Assembly (NCBI GenBank): GCA_040381215.1
Contig: JBEIHO010000005.1
Location: forward strand, 17,628-81,627
Reading direction: 5' to 3'
From: SZUA-430 sp040381215
GTDB taxonomy: Bacteria > Pseudomonadota > Alphaproteobacteria > Micropepsales > Micropepsaceae
DNA length: 64,000 bases
A program made the translations under genes and the position numbers. This document shows positions 1 through 9,352 of this stretch, piece by piece. Within the stretch, counting starts at the first letter, position 1. Each line of letters starts with the position of its first letter. Under the pieces are notes generated by a model. It was given only the letters and a program-made list of their open reading frames with translations, was not told the DNA's origin and did no database searches.

Positions 1-1090
1 GGAGCGCGCCGCGCGCTCTGAATCCGACGACATGACCGACGGCAAGCTGCCCTTCCGCCCCGAAGCGCAATCCGGCAGCCGTACCGAACCCAGCTACAAG
101 GTCTTCTCGACCCAGTTCGACGAGATCATCGCCGCCGAAGACCTTTGCGACACCGAGGAGCTCGGTCGCCTGCGCGCCTATCTCGACCAGCAACTCCACG
201 CCATGCAGGGCGTCGTGGCAAGGCTTGCCAACCGCCTGCAGCGTCGCTTGATGGCCAAGCAGAACCGCACCTGGGAATTCGACCTCGAGGAAGGCATACT
301 CGACGCGGCCCGCCTGTCCCGCGTGGTGATAGACCCCATGCACCCCCTATCCTTCAAGATCGAGAAGGACATGAATTTCAGGGACACGGTGGTGACCCTG
401 CTTCTCGACAATTCCGGCTCGATGCGCGGCCGCCCCATCATGGTGGCGGCCATGTGCGCCGACATCCTCGCCCGCACGCTCGAGCGCTGCAACGTCAAGG
501 TCGAGATCCTCGGCTTCACGACCAAGGCCTGGAAGGGTGGGCAGTCCCGCGACCGCTGGCTGCAGGAAAACAAACCGCCGGCACCGGGCCGCCTGAACGA
601 CCTGCGCCACATCATCTACAAATCCGCCGACGCCCCCTGGCGCCGCGCACGGCGCAACCTCGGCCTCATGATGCGCGAGGGCCTGCTGAAGGAAAACATC
701 GACGGCGAGGCGCTCATGTGGGCGCACAACCGCCTGATCGCCCGCCCCGAGCAGCGCCGCATCCTCATGGTGATCTCCGACGGCGCGCCCGTCGACGACA
801 GCACGCTGTCGGTCAACTCGGGCAACTACCTCGAAAAGCACCTGCGCGAGGTGATCGAGACGATCGAGACGCGCTCGCCCATCGAGGTCATCGCCATCGG
901 CATCGGCCACGACGTCACGCGCTACTACAAGCGCGCCGTGACCATCGTCGACGCCGAGCAGTTGGGCGGGGCCATGACAGACAAGCTGGCCGAGCTCTTC
1001 GACGAGGACACAAAGGCCACGCCGGAGCGCGGCGCCCAGGGCCGGCCCATCGGTCCGCGCCGCACGCCCGCCCCGGCCCGGTCACGCTAG
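1..1090 (+). CDS. cobT: cobaltochelatase subunit CobT, C-terminal part (cut by window edge)
   Basis: This is the C-terminal part of CobT, a subunit of the aerobic CobNST complex that inserts cobalt into hydrogenobyrinic acid a,c-diamide during cobalamin synthesis. The frame is open from the first bases, so the true start lies outside the window; the ATG at 32 is internal. The visible part carries the von Willebrand factor A domain, with a MIDAS motif of the D-x-S-x-S type (LLLDNSGSM) and a later ISDGAP segment. A basic, helical stretch precedes it, as in CobT. Full-length CobT is about 600 residues, so roughly 40% is missing. The next gene starts 3 bases after the stop and may be co-transcribed. 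The family assignment is secure; the partners CobS and CobN are not in view. Confidence 0.93.
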   Translation, partial: ERAARSESDDMTDGKLPFRPEAQSGSRTEPSYKVFSTQFDEIIAAEDLCDTEELGRLRAYLDQQLHAMQGVVARLANRLQRRLMAKQNRTWEFDLEEGILDAARLSRVVIDPMHPLSFKIEKDMNFRDTVVTLLLDNSGSMRGRPIMVAAMCADILARTLERCNVKVEILGFTTKAWKGGQSRDRWLQENKPPAPGRLNDLRHIIYKSADAPWRRARRNLGLMMREGLLKENIDGEALMWAHNRLIARPEQRRILMVISDGAPVDDSTLSVNSGNYLEKHLREVIETIETRSPIEVIAIGIGHDVTRYYKRAVTIVDAEQLGGAMTDKLAELFDEDTKATPERGAQGRPIGPRRTPAPARSR

Positions 1091-1093
1091 CCC

Positions 1094-2071
1094 ATGCGCC
1101 GCGCCTGGATCCTCGCGCTGTGCCTTGCAAGCGCGACGGCCTGCGCCGAGGAAACAGCGCGCCCCCTCGAGATCAACGCCAAGTCCCTCCCGCTCGCCTA
1201 CGCTGACCGCGACGCAACGACCCTGGGCAAGCTTCGCCATCGCGGGACGCTGAAGCTCACCTCGCCCGACAGCGAGTTCGGCGGCCTGTCCGGCTTCATC
1301 GTTTCAGCCGACGGCACCCGCTTTCTGGCGATCACGGACGCAAGCCACTGGCTGACCGGTGAGCTGAAATACGCCAATGGACGCCTTGTCGGCATCAGTG
1401 GCACGACGATCGCCCCGCTCCGCGACAAGGCTGGCACGCCGCTGTCGGGCAAGGCGGGCGACGCCGAAGGGCTGACCGGCAGCCTCGACGGCGATGTCTA
1501 TGTCAGCTTCGAGCGCGACCACCGCATCCTGAAGTACCCGTTCGCCAGCAAGGGCCTCGATGCGCGCCCACAGCAAGTGAAGACCCCGGCCGACCTTGCA
1601 GGCGCGCCGGTAAATGGCGGCCTCGAAGCCCTCGGCGCCCTGAAGGACGGCAACCTGCTGGCACTGACCGAATACATGAAGGATGACGCTGGCAACTTCC
1701 GCGGCTGGATCATCGATCCCGGCAAGGGCACCGCACAGCCACTCGCCCTCGCGCCACGAAAGCCCTTCGCGATCACGGATGTGCAGCAACTGCCGGGCGG
1801 TGATGTCTTGACGCTCGAACGGCGCTTCAGCCGTTCAGGCGGCATCGGCTTTTCCATGCGCCGGATCCCGGCCAGCGATCTGACGCCGGAGGCGCCGATC
1901 AAGGGCACCGTCATCGCCGAAGCCGGGATGGACTACGTCATCGACAACATGGAAGGCTTGTCGGTGCGCAACGACCAGAACGGCAAGACCCTCGTCTACA
2001 TCCTGTCGGACAACAACTTCAGCGGCTTGTTCCAGCAGACCCTGCTGATGATGTTCGAGTTGCAGGACTAA
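1094..2071 (+). CDS. secreted esterase-like protein of the phytase-like family
   Basis: This 325-residue exported protein begins with a cleavable signal peptide; a Cys near residue 17 (ATAC) is only a poor lipobox match. The mature part looks like the phytase-like/esterase-like beta-propeller family (PF13449 type): repeated blades such as GGLSGFIVSADGTRF, a GDAEGLTG segment and a DNMEGLSV segment near the C-terminus. Members often sit next to cobS/cobT in Alphaproteobacteria, which fits the 3-base gap to cobT. Substrate is unknown; the family name reflects fold and not a shown activity. The ATG at 1094 is chosen because it gives the signal peptide and is coupled to the upstream stop. Confidence 0.75.
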   Translation: MRRAWILALCLASATACAEETARPLEINAKSLPLAYADRDATTLGKLRHRGTLKLTSPDSEFGGLSGFIVSADGTRFLAITDASHWLTGELKYANGRLVGISGTTIAPLRDKAGTPLSGKAGDAEGLTGSLDGDVYVSFERDHRILKYPFASKGLDARPQQVKTPADLAGAPVNGGLEALGALKDGNLLALTEYMKDDAGNFRGWIIDPGKGTAQPLALAPRKPFAITDVQQLPGGDVLTLERRFSRSGGIGFSMRRIPASDLTPEAPIKGTVIAEAGMDYVIDNMEGLSVRNDQNGKTLVYILSDNNFSGLFQQTLLMMFELQD

Positions 2072-2075
2072 CCCT

Positions 2076-2714
2076 TCAGTCCCAATCTTTGGGCTGCCGC
2101 GCCTTGTTCTCGTCACCAGCCTTGAGCGTCCAGGCCACCGCCCGCTTGAGAACCGCCCCCACCGCATCATCGAACGACTGCACGATGTCGGGCACATTCT
2201 CGCTGGCAGCGGGCTTGACGGACTCGAAGCTCTGCGAGGCAACGATCATCCCGACGGCCTGCCGGACCAGCTTGAGGTTGAGGCGCACACGCACCTGGGT
2301 GGCACCATCCGCCGTCTTTTCGGCCTGGAACTCGCGCAACTCGATCTTGAGCAGGAAGTCCGAACGCAAGCCGATCGACTGCCGCCCCACGGAAACGATC
2401 TTCTGGGAATTCTCGAACGACTGGATAAGCAATTGCTGGATCAGGCGCGGTGCCCGGTCGGCCCAGCGCGAGCCCGCGAGATACTTCACCTCGAGCGGAT
2501 GTGGCGCAATGGCAATCCGGTCGGTGTCGATCCCCCGCGCCGTGGACGGCTCTTCCACAACCAGCTGCCAGTCCACCGTTGGCATGTCATCCGGGAAGGT
2601 ACTCTTGGGCGAGAGCACGTAAAGGTCCGGCGGCGGCCCAGCCCCGATATCCGGAAGGCTGCACGAGGCAAGCCCCAGTGTCGCGACGACGGCGAAGAGA
2701 TGGCGCGCGCGCAT
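2076..2714 (-). CDS. ABC transporter auxiliary lipoprotein (PqiC/MlaE-associated type)
   Basis: This 212-residue lipoprotein has a lipobox LASC with the acylated Cys at residue 18. After it comes the (LY)VLSP segment seen in auxiliary lipoproteins of MCE-type transporters (PqiC-like, PF03886 type). It probably sits in the outer membrane and helps move phospholipid between the membranes with the three genes upstream. It is the last gene of a four-gene operon, and its ATG overlaps the stop of the MlaD-like gene (TGATG). Family membership is inferred from the lipobox, size and the operon position; sequence conservation in this family is low. Confidence 0.82.
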   Translation of the reverse strand: MRARHLFAVVATLGLASCSLPDIGAGPPPDLYVLSPKSTFPDDMPTVDWQLVVEEPSTARGIDTDRIAIAPHPLEVKYLAGSRWADRAPRLIQQLLIQSFENSQKIVSVGRQSIGLRSDFLLKIELREFQAEKTADGATQVRVRLNLKLVRQAVGMIVASQSFESVKPAASENVPDIVQSFDDAVGAVLKRAVAWTLKAGDENKARQPKDWD

Positions 2715-3580
2715 CAGCGGCTTCCTCCCGACTTGTATTCAACGGCCTTGTCGCCGAACAGGAGCGACGATGGGCTTGCCTCGAGGCGCTGCGCCGCGCG
2801 TTCGACCGAGGCGATCATCTGCCGCGCATCGCTGATGGCCAGCAGCAACTCCGGCAAGCCGCGTCGGGCGAAATCCTTGAGCGGCCCTCGCGCATCCGCC
2901 ATCACCTGCCGCAGCTCGTCGGCAACGCCCCGCACATCGGCCAGCGTGCCCTTCGCGTCACCAGCAATGATCCGGTCCAGGTTGGTGGCGATGGAATCGA
3001 ACTTGTCCGACGCGCGCGCCATGTTGCTGGCCAGGCGCTCGACGTGCTCGATCGTTCGCCCGAACTTGTCTTCGTTGTCGGGACTGAGGAACGTGGCAAG
3101 CCTGTCAAGCACGGCGTTGCCACGATTGATCAGCTCGGGCGCCCCGGCAAAGAGCTTCTGGAAGGTCGATTTGCGCGTCTCGATGAACGGATAGCGCTCT
3201 CCCTCGGCCACGGCGATCTTCTCGCCCTTCTGCCCGCCTGCGATCAGGATCGCCGCGACACCCGTCAGGCCCTGCGTCTCCAGGCTCGCATGCGAGTCAG
3301 TCTTGACCGGTGTCGTACGCTCGACCTGAATGGTCACCAGAACATTCGAGGGATCCTTGGGATCGAGATTGAGTTCGGTAACCTCGCCCACCTTGATGCC
3401 GTTGTAGAGAACATCGGCAGCCTTCCCGAGGCCCGACACCGATCCCTCGAAGCGCAGCATGTAGACGTCATAGTGCCGGTTGAATTCGAACTTGCCGATC
3501 CACATGAGGAAAAGCACAGTCATGACCGAGATGCCGATCGCGAAACTGCCGATCATCAGATGGTGCGCACGGGTTTCCAT
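2714..3580 (-). CDS. MlaD-family MCE-domain lipid-binding protein
   Basis: This 288-residue inner-membrane-anchored protein has one N-terminal transmembrane segment (about residues 9-28). An MCE domain follows (about 40-120, with the YNGIKVGEVTEL segment), and then a long helical C-terminal region. MCE proteins bind phospholipid in the periplasm and hand it to or from the MlaE/MlaF transporter. The start at 3580 is chosen over a longer frame because the ATG overlaps the stop of the ATPase gene (TGATG) and puts the membrane segment directly at the N-terminus. The C-terminal part is longer than in E. coli MlaD and resembles the Mce/organic-solvent-resistance type. Direction of transport cannot be told from sequence. 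Confidence 0.9.
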   Translation of the reverse strand: METRAHHLMIGSFAIGISVMTVLFLMWIGKFEFNRHYDVYMLRFEGSVSGLGKAADVLYNGIKVGEVTELNLDPKDPSNVLVTIQVERTTPVKTDSHASLETQGLTGVAAILIAGGQKGEKIAVAEGERYPFIETRKSTFQKLFAGAPELINRGNAVLDRLATFLSPDNEDKFGRTIEHVERLASNMARASDKFDSIATNLDRIIAGDAKGTLADVRGVADELRQVMADARGPLKDFARRGLPELLLAISDARQMIASVERAAQRLEASPSSLLFGDKAVEYKSGGSR

Positions 3581-4386
3581 CAGCTCTGCCCCCTCGTCTC
3601 TCCGCCGGCCGAATGGCCCTGCCTTGCCGCAACCGCCGCCCGACCCCGCGGCCCATGAAAATAATCCCTGATCCACGGATGCGCCTGCGACGCCATCTCG
3701 TCAATGGTTCCCGTAACCAGGACACGCTTTTCCGCGAGCACCGCAATCCTGTTGCAGATGGCGTAGAGGCTGTCGAGATCGTGGGTAACCATGAAAACCG
3801 TGAGGCCCAGCGTCTCCTGCAGGTTAAGGATCAACGCGTCGAAGGCCGCAGCACCAATGGGATCGAGCCCTGCCGTCGGCTCATCGAGGAACACGACCTC
3901 CGGATCCAGCGCCAGCGCACGTGCGAGGCCCGCCCGCTTGCGCATGCCACCCGACAATTCCGACGGATATTTGCGGCCGGCCTCGGGCGGCAGGCCCGCG
4001 AGCGCAATCTTTACGGCCGCAATCTCGTCCATCAGGTACTGCGGCATGTCGAGGTGCTCGCGCAGGGCGACCTGGATATTCTGCGCCACCGTCAGCGAAG
4101 AAAACAGCGCGCCGTCCTGGAACAGCACGCCCCACCGCCGCTCGACCGCACGCGCCTGCGCCTCGCTCATCTCGCCGCGCACATGGCCAAACACCTCGAT
4201 GCGCCCCGCCACGGGCTTGTTGAGGCCAAGGATCGTGCGCAGCAGCACCGACTTGCCAGTCCCCGACCCGCCAACGATGCCCAGCACTTCGCCACGCCTG
4301 ATGTCGAGGTCAAGCCCGTCATGGATGACCTGGCGCCCGAACTGGTTGCGGATCCCGCGGACCGAAATGATCGCATCGCCTGTCAT
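3580..4386 (-). CDS. ABC transporter ATP-binding protein, MlaF type
   Basis: This 268-residue ATPase powers the Mla-like lipid transporter. It shows Walker A (GGSGTGKS, residues 39-46), a signature of the LSGGM(R)KR type, which is typical of MlaF and differs from the usual LSGGQ, and Walker B followed by DEPTAGLDP. A conserved His follows in FMVTHDLDS. It lies 3 bases downstream of the permease gene, and its TGA overlaps the ATG of the MCE gene, so it is in an operon with both. Assignment to the MlaF branch rests on the signature and the context. Confidence 0.93.
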   Translation of the reverse strand: MTGDAIISVRGIRNQFGRQVIHDGLDLDIRRGEVLGIVGGSGTGKSVLLRTILGLNKPVAGRIEVFGHVRGEMSEAQARAVERRWGVLFQDGALFSSLTVAQNIQVALREHLDMPQYLMDEIAAVKIALAGLPPEAGRKYPSELSGGMRKRAGLARALALDPEVVFLDEPTAGLDPIGAAAFDALILNLQETLGLTVFMVTHDLDSLYAICNRIAVLAEKRVLVTGTIDEMASQAHPWIRDYFHGPRGRAAVAARQGHSAGGETRGQS

Positions 4387-4389
4387 GGG

Positions 4390-5535
4390 TCAGATCCCGA
4401 GCTTCAGGAACAGGATCGAGAAGATCGCATCGACGACGATCACCGTGAAAATGCCCTCGACGACCGAGGCCGTGGTGCGCTGCCCGACCGACTCCGCACT
4501 GCCCGAGACCTTCAACCCCTCGAAGCAGCCGATCAGCGCAATCATGAGCCCGAAGAAGGGCGCTTTCACGAAGGCAACGGCGCCATCCCAGAACTCGGCA
4601 GCCGCATGCAACCGCTCGATATACATTGACGGTGACATGCCCAGCTCCAGCCAGAGCACAAGCCCCCCACCAAGCAATCCCATCATCGCGGCAACGAACC
4701 CGAGGATGGGAACCATCACGATGAGGGCTATGACGCGCGGCAGCACCAGCACCTCGACGGGATCAAGCCCCATCGTTCGCATGGCATCCAGCTCCTCGCG
4801 CAGCTTCATCGATCCGATCTGCGCCGTGAACGCGCTGCCCGAGCGCCCCGCAACCATGATGGCAGTCAGCAGGATGCCGATCTCGCGCAGGAAGCCGGCC
4901 GCGACCAGGTTCACCGCAAAGACCTCCGCACCAAAGCGCTTGAGCTGCTCTGCCCCCTGATAAGCCATGACCGCCCCGATCAGGAAGGTGATCATGCACA
5001 CGATCGGCACCGCGTTCAGGCCTGCCTGCTCCATGTGATACGCGGTCGACGTGACGCGCAACCGACGAGGATTGGCCAGGGTGCGCACAAGGGTTTCCAG
5101 CACGAGGCCGAGGAACCCGACGATTTCGATGGTCGTCTTGCCCGCCTCGTCGAGGGCGCGCCCCATCCGCACGACCAGTTGCACCAGAACGCCGTCAGGC
5201 GGGCCCTCCTGCGGCAGCGGACGATCGCCATGGGCAACAGCACCCATCAGCTTCGCATGGACGGGACTGACACCATCAACCGTGACCTGTGCGCCTGAGC
5301 GCTCGAACGAGCGTTGCGTGCGATGGATCAGCCACGCACCTGCCGTATCGAGGCGCGCGATACCCGACAGGTCAACCCAAGCCGCATGCCGGCCATACAT
5401 GTCGATGGCGCGCAACTGCGCCTCGAGGCTTGCCGCGTGGGCAACAGTCCAGTCGCCGCAGGGCCGCAAGCGGATCATCGCGGCATCCTCGGACACCTCG
5501 AGCCAGGCCCGCGCGGCGTTTTCTTCCTGTGACAT
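4390..5535 (-). CDS. MlaE-family permease with N-terminal STAS domain
   Basis: This 381-residue protein is the first gene of the lipid transport operon. Residues about 10-105 look like a STAS domain (the MlaB role: DLSGIARLDTAGAWL). Residues about 130-381 form the MlaE permease with five or so membrane segments and the conserved cytoplasmic coupling loop around EELDAMRTMGLDP. In E. coli the STAS protein MlaB is separate; here the two are fused, a known arrangement in other Proteobacteria. The permease and ATPase together would drive phospholipid movement at the inner membrane. A 200-base divergent intergenic region separates it from the next gene on the other strand and should hold its promoter. 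Confidence 0.92.
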   Translation of the reverse strand: MSQEENAARAWLEVSEDAAMIRLRPCGDWTVAHAASLEAQLRAIDMYGRHAAWVDLSGIARLDTAGAWLIHRTQRSFERSGAQVTVDGVSPVHAKLMGAVAHGDRPLPQEGPPDGVLVQLVVRMGRALDEAGKTTIEIVGFLGLVLETLVRTLANPRRLRVTSTAYHMEQAGLNAVPIVCMITFLIGAVMAYQGAEQLKRFGAEVFAVNLVAAGFLREIGILLTAIMVAGRSGSAFTAQIGSMKLREELDAMRTMGLDPVEVLVLPRVIALIVMVPILGFVAAMMGLLGGGLVLWLELGMSPSMYIERLHAAAEFWDGAVAFVKAPFFGLMIALIGCFEGLKVSGSAESVGQRTTASVVEGIFTVIVVDAIFSILFLKLGI

Positions 5536-5736
5536 GCGTTTATGCTGCCCCCCCGGCAGCCATCCCCGTCGACTGAGTCGCGATTTTGCCTCGGCGCGTA
5601 CCCAACCGACAAGGCGCCTACGGCCTGAAAAGCGTCACATGAAAGGCACGACCAGCGCGACAGTGGCCATCGTCACACGATCCGTCCTTGTATTGCCGGC
5701 CCGACAAACGCCAATTTCCTCGCCGTGACAGGTGTC

Positions 5737-7023
5737 ATGACCATGGCGGACAGTAAACGCGCGGACCAGCATGCCGGGCCAGGGCTTGAGGCCCCCCGCC
5801 GTCGCACGCACGCCATACCCGTGCGTCGGCGAGCCCTGATCGATGCCCTCGCCAGCGAAGCGCACCCCGACCACGACGCGCAGGGCTTTCGCACCCTTTG
5901 CAATTTCCTCGGCGCCTACTTTCACCACGCCTTCTACGACAGGCTCACAAGGCTCAAGGATCTTCATGCGCGGCTGTCGCAGGCCGGCGAAGACGAAAAC
6001 CTGGCCCCTCTGGGCATGGAAATCGAGGCCGGCCTCGTCGACATCCTGTCGCGCGGGAATTTCGAGGAACTCGACACGCAAGACCTCGCAAGAAACGCGT
6101 CCGCACTCCCGCACCTCGACGTGCAGACACGCACGCCGCACCATCTCTACGAAACCGCGAGGATCTTCCATCGCGGCCTGCACCAGCAGCAGAGGCAGCA
6201 ACGCAGGCTCCTCACCCGACGTGAATGGCAGGAGGACGTCTTCGAGGACGTCGTCATCTTCGTTCGCTTCAGGAAGGCCCCACGAAGGACAACGCATGGC
6301 GAATTGCTCGGACACCTCGAGCAAGGCCGCATCCTGATCAAGTCTTTTCGCAACGTGTCACGCCATGAATTGCCCATGCTGTTGCCCGGCGTCGAGGTCG
6401 TGATGAGCCGCAAGGACGCGCTTCTCATTGGCGGCCCGGCACTTCTCGGCGGCATTCCGGTAGCGTTGAACATCGTGCCGGCACTGTCGGTCATGCTGGT
6501 CTTCGCCGGAGCCTTGCTCGGCATCTCGGGTACAGTTCAGCAGGATACCTTGATGAAGGCGATGGGCGCCCTGTCGGCACTGGTTGGCGCAGGCGCCTTC
6601 ATGTTTCGCCAGTATGCCAGCTACAGCTTCCGCAAGCTGCGCTACCAGAAGCGCCTGGCAGACAACGTCTACTATCGCAACGTCAACAATGATGCCGGCG
6701 TCCTCGACACCCTGATCGGTGCCGCCGAGGACCAGGAAATCAAGGAAGTCATCCTCGCCTATCACGCCATGCTGGTCCACGGACCGGCGGCGTCGAACGC
6801 CGAACTCGACAGGCGCATTGAGGCATGGCTCGAGAAATCCTTCGGCATTTCCGTCGATTTCGAGGTTGATGACGCGCTCGACAAGCTTCGGCAACTCGGG
6901 TTCCTGTCCGACGCCGGGGGGCGCCTGGCTGTCCCCGGATTGCCGGCCGCCCTGGCAGCCCTCGACACGCTGTGGGATCGGCTTTACGAATTCGCTGACC
7001 GGCCGCTCCCCGTGGCACCCTGA
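5737..7023 (+). CDS. DUF3754 (TMEM143-like) membrane protein
   Basis: This protein of about 428 residues matches the DUF3754/TMEM143 family. The key features are a FRNVSRHELPMLLPG segment, then two closely spaced hydrophobic segments, then the basic segment SFRKLRYQKRLADNVYYRN. The function of the family is unknown. The N-terminal half is soluble and predicted mainly helical. The start is uncertain: GTG at 5725, ATG at 5737 and ATG at 5743 are in frame, and none has a clear ribosome-binding site. The cyclase gene begins 7 bases after the stop, so the two are probably co-transcribed and may act together in the membrane. Confidence 0.78.
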   Translation: MTMADSKRADQHAGPGLEAPRRRTHAIPVRRRALIDALASEAHPDHDAQGFRTLCNFLGAYFHHAFYDRLTRLKDLHARLSQAGEDENLAPLGMEIEAGLVDILSRGNFEELDTQDLARNASALPHLDVQTRTPHHLYETARIFHRGLHQQQRQQRRLLTRREWQEDVFEDVVIFVRFRKAPRRTTHGELLGHLEQGRILIKSFRNVSRHELPMLLPGVEVVMSRKDALLIGGPALLGGIPVALNIVPALSVMLVFAGALLGISGTVQQDTLMKAMGALSALVGAGAFMFRQYASYSFRKLRYQKRLADNVYYRNVNNDAGVLDTLIGAAEDQEIKEVILAYHAMLVHGPAASNAELDRRIEAWLEKSFGISVDFEVDDALDKLRQLGFLSDAGGRLAVPGLPAALAALDTLWDRLYEFADRPLPVAP

Positions 7024-7030
7024 GGCAACC

Positions 7031-9343
7031 ATGTCACAACGCGACGCCACGAACCGCCAGGACGCCCTGCAGAATGCAGGATTGGCAGATTTCATGCGCT
7101 GGTTGGGACTGGTTCCCTGGGCGGTCCTGCTGCTGGCCCTTTTCATCCAGTGGAATGATTTCGGTCGTGTGCTCGAGAGCCAGCGCAACAAGGTCTTCGA
7201 CTTTTACCAGAATGCTGCCCCGCGCCCCTACACCGACACGGCCGTTCGCTTCGTCGATGTCGACGAGGAAAGCATCAGGCGCATCGGGCAGTGGCCGTGG
7301 CCCCGCACGACCCTCGCCACCCTGACCCGCAATCTTCACAAGGCAGGCGTAGGCGTGATCTCCTGGGACATGGTCTTTCCGGAGGCAGACCGGACATCAC
7401 CGCCAGCCATAGCGCGGGCATTGCCGGAAGGCGCAGATTGGGATGCCGCACGCCAGCAACTCGCGACACTGCCGGACAATGACACCGTCTTCGCGCAGGC
7501 CTTGCAGGAAACACCCAGCGTTCTCGGCTTCATCCTCGGCGCTGCCGACACCGGCGAAACGCCCATGCTCAAGGCGGGACTTGCAAGGATCGGCGACCAG
7601 GAAAGCCGCCTCATCGAGGCTGTACAGACCCTGCCAGGCGCGACCGTGCCCCTGAAGCAATTGCAGCAGGCCTCTCCGGGGACAGGCGCATTCAACACCA
7701 TCACGGACGATGACGGAATCGTGCGCCGCGTTCCCCTTCTGATGGGCATGGTCAACGACAGGACCGCCGAGGTCTACCCGGGCCTGGCGCTTGAAACGCT
7801 ACGCGTGGCGCTCGGACATGCCACCGGCACCTACCCGACCATCCAGGTCAAGATGGCAGGAGGCGGTGGCGAACTATCCGTCGGACAGCCCCATCGCATC
7901 GTCTCGGTCAAGGTAGGTCCAGTCATCATCCCGTCCACCATCGACGGCCAGATGTGGATCCACTTTACGCAAGACCAGCCATCGCGCCGCATACCGGCAT
8001 GGAAGGTGCTCGAAGATCCCGCCAGCCTACCCGACTTGCAGGGCGCCGCGATCTTCATCGGAACCAGTGCCGCCGGCCTGCTCGACTTGCGGGCGACACC
8101 ACGGCGAACCGACACACCAGGTGTTGAACTGCATGTCCAGGCACTCGAGCAGATGCTGCTCGGATACGCCCTCGGGCGCCCCGACTGGTCCGACGGCGCC
8201 GAATTGGGCTTTGCGTTCGTCCTCGGCCTCCTGGTCCTGCTGACGATCAACCGGGTTCCCGTCTTCTGGATCGCCGGCGTGGCGACCGTAGCCGTCGTTT
8301 TCGCGATCAGTGTCTCCTGGTGGGCATTCACCGAGCAGCAATGGTTGCTCGACCCGGTCTCCCCCTCGCTCAACATTGCCCTCGTCTTCGCCGCAGCAAG
8401 CCTTGTGAAGTTCATGCGCACCGAGGCCGAGCGCCGCACCGTGCGCAGCGCCTTTGCCCAGTACCTGCCGCCCGACGTCGTCAACGATATCGCGCAGGAT
8501 CCCTCGCGACTGAAACTGGGTGGAGACACGAGGGAACTCTCGATCATGTTTTGCGATATCCGCGGCTTCACGCCGATCGCAGAAAGCTTCCGCGCAGACC
8601 CGCAGGGCCTGACCCGGCTCATAAACCGCGTTCTATCCCCCTTGTCACGCGACGTCCTGCTGCATCGCGGCACGATCGACAAGTATATCGGCGACTGCAT
8701 CATGGCGTTCTGGAATGCACCGGTAGACGTCGATGACCACCCGACCCACGCCTGCGACTGCGCTCTGGCGATGCAGGACTCTCTTGCAGCACTCAACCGG
8801 GAACTCACCGCCGAGGGCTTCTACCGCGACCATGACGTCAGCCCCATCGCCGTGACGGTCGGCATCAATACCGGCACATGCGTGGTCGGTAACATGGGCT
8901 CGGACCTGAGGTTCGACTACTCGGCGCTCGGCGACGCCGTGAACCTGTCGGCCCGCATACAATCCTTCGCAGGCAATTACGGCTTCCCGCTGGTCATCGG
9001 CGAAGACACCGTGGCACGCATCGCCGACAAGTTCGCCTTCCTGGAACTGGACTTTCTGGCCGTGAAGGGACGTGCAACCCCAACCTATCTCTACGCCTTG
9101 ATGGGTCACGCCCATGTGCGCGAGACACAGGCCTTCCAGGCCCTCGAGGCCACCCTGAAGCGCCTCTTCAAGTCATTCAGGTCGCGCGACTGGACAGCGG
9201 CAAGGGCCGCCATTTCCGAGGGGCGATCCTTGCCCGGTGCACCTTGCGAGATCTTCGACACGTACGAAGAGCGCATCCAGCACTACCTCTTCGAGCCGCC
9301 CCCGCCAAATTGGGACGGCTCGTGGTCTGCACGCGAGAAATGA
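7031..9343 (+). CDS. CHASE2-domain adenylate/guanylate cyclase
   Basis: This 770-residue signalling protein starts with one membrane segment (about residues 20-37). A periplasmic CHASE2 sensory domain follows (about 40-370, with RFVDVDEESIRRIGQWPWPR near its start), then three membrane segments, and a cytoplasmic class III cyclase domain from about 480. The cyclase has the first metal Asp in MFCDIRGFTP, the second metal Asp in KYIGDCIMAF, and the transition-state Asn and Arg in GDAVNLSARI, so it should be active. It would make cAMP (or cGMP) in response to an unknown envelope signal. The ATG at 7031 follows the DUF3754 stop closely. A longer frame upstream overlaps that gene and is not used. 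Confidence 0.92.
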   Translation: MSQRDATNRQDALQNAGLADFMRWLGLVPWAVLLLALFIQWNDFGRVLESQRNKVFDFYQNAAPRPYTDTAVRFVDVDEESIRRIGQWPWPRTTLATLTRNLHKAGVGVISWDMVFPEADRTSPPAIARALPEGADWDAARQQLATLPDNDTVFAQALQETPSVLGFILGAADTGETPMLKAGLARIGDQESRLIEAVQTLPGATVPLKQLQQASPGTGAFNTITDDDGIVRRVPLLMGMVNDRTAEVYPGLALETLRVALGHATGTYPTIQVKMAGGGGELSVGQPHRIVSVKVGPVIIPSTIDGQMWIHFTQDQPSRRIPAWKVLEDPASLPDLQGAAIFIGTSAAGLLDLRATPRRTDTPGVELHVQALEQMLLGYALGRPDWSDGAELGFAFVLGLLVLLTINRVPVFWIAGVATVAVVFAISVSWWAFTEQQWLLDPVSPSLNIALVFAAASLVKFMRTEAERRTVRSAFAQYLPPDVVNDIAQDPSRLKLGGDTRELSIMFCDIRGFTPIAESFRADPQGLTRLINRVLSPLSRDVLLHRGTIDKYIGDCIMAFWNAPVDVDDHPTHACDCALAMQDSLAALNRELTAEGFYRDHDVSPIAVTVGINTGTCVVGNMGSDLRFDYSALGDAVNLSARIQSFAGNYGFPLVIGEDTVARIADKFAFLELDFLAVKGRATPTYLYALMGHAHVRETQAFQALEATLKRLFKSFRSRDWTAARAAISEGRSLPGAPCEIFDTYEERIQHYLFEPPPPNWDGSWSAREK

Positions 9344-9352
9344 GCACCCCAA

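Noticed and set aside
6719..7030. A start of the cyclase gene inside the DUF3754 gene
   Set aside because: The longer frame would add 104 residues overlapping the upstream gene in another frame, while ATG 7031 leads straight into the membrane segment.
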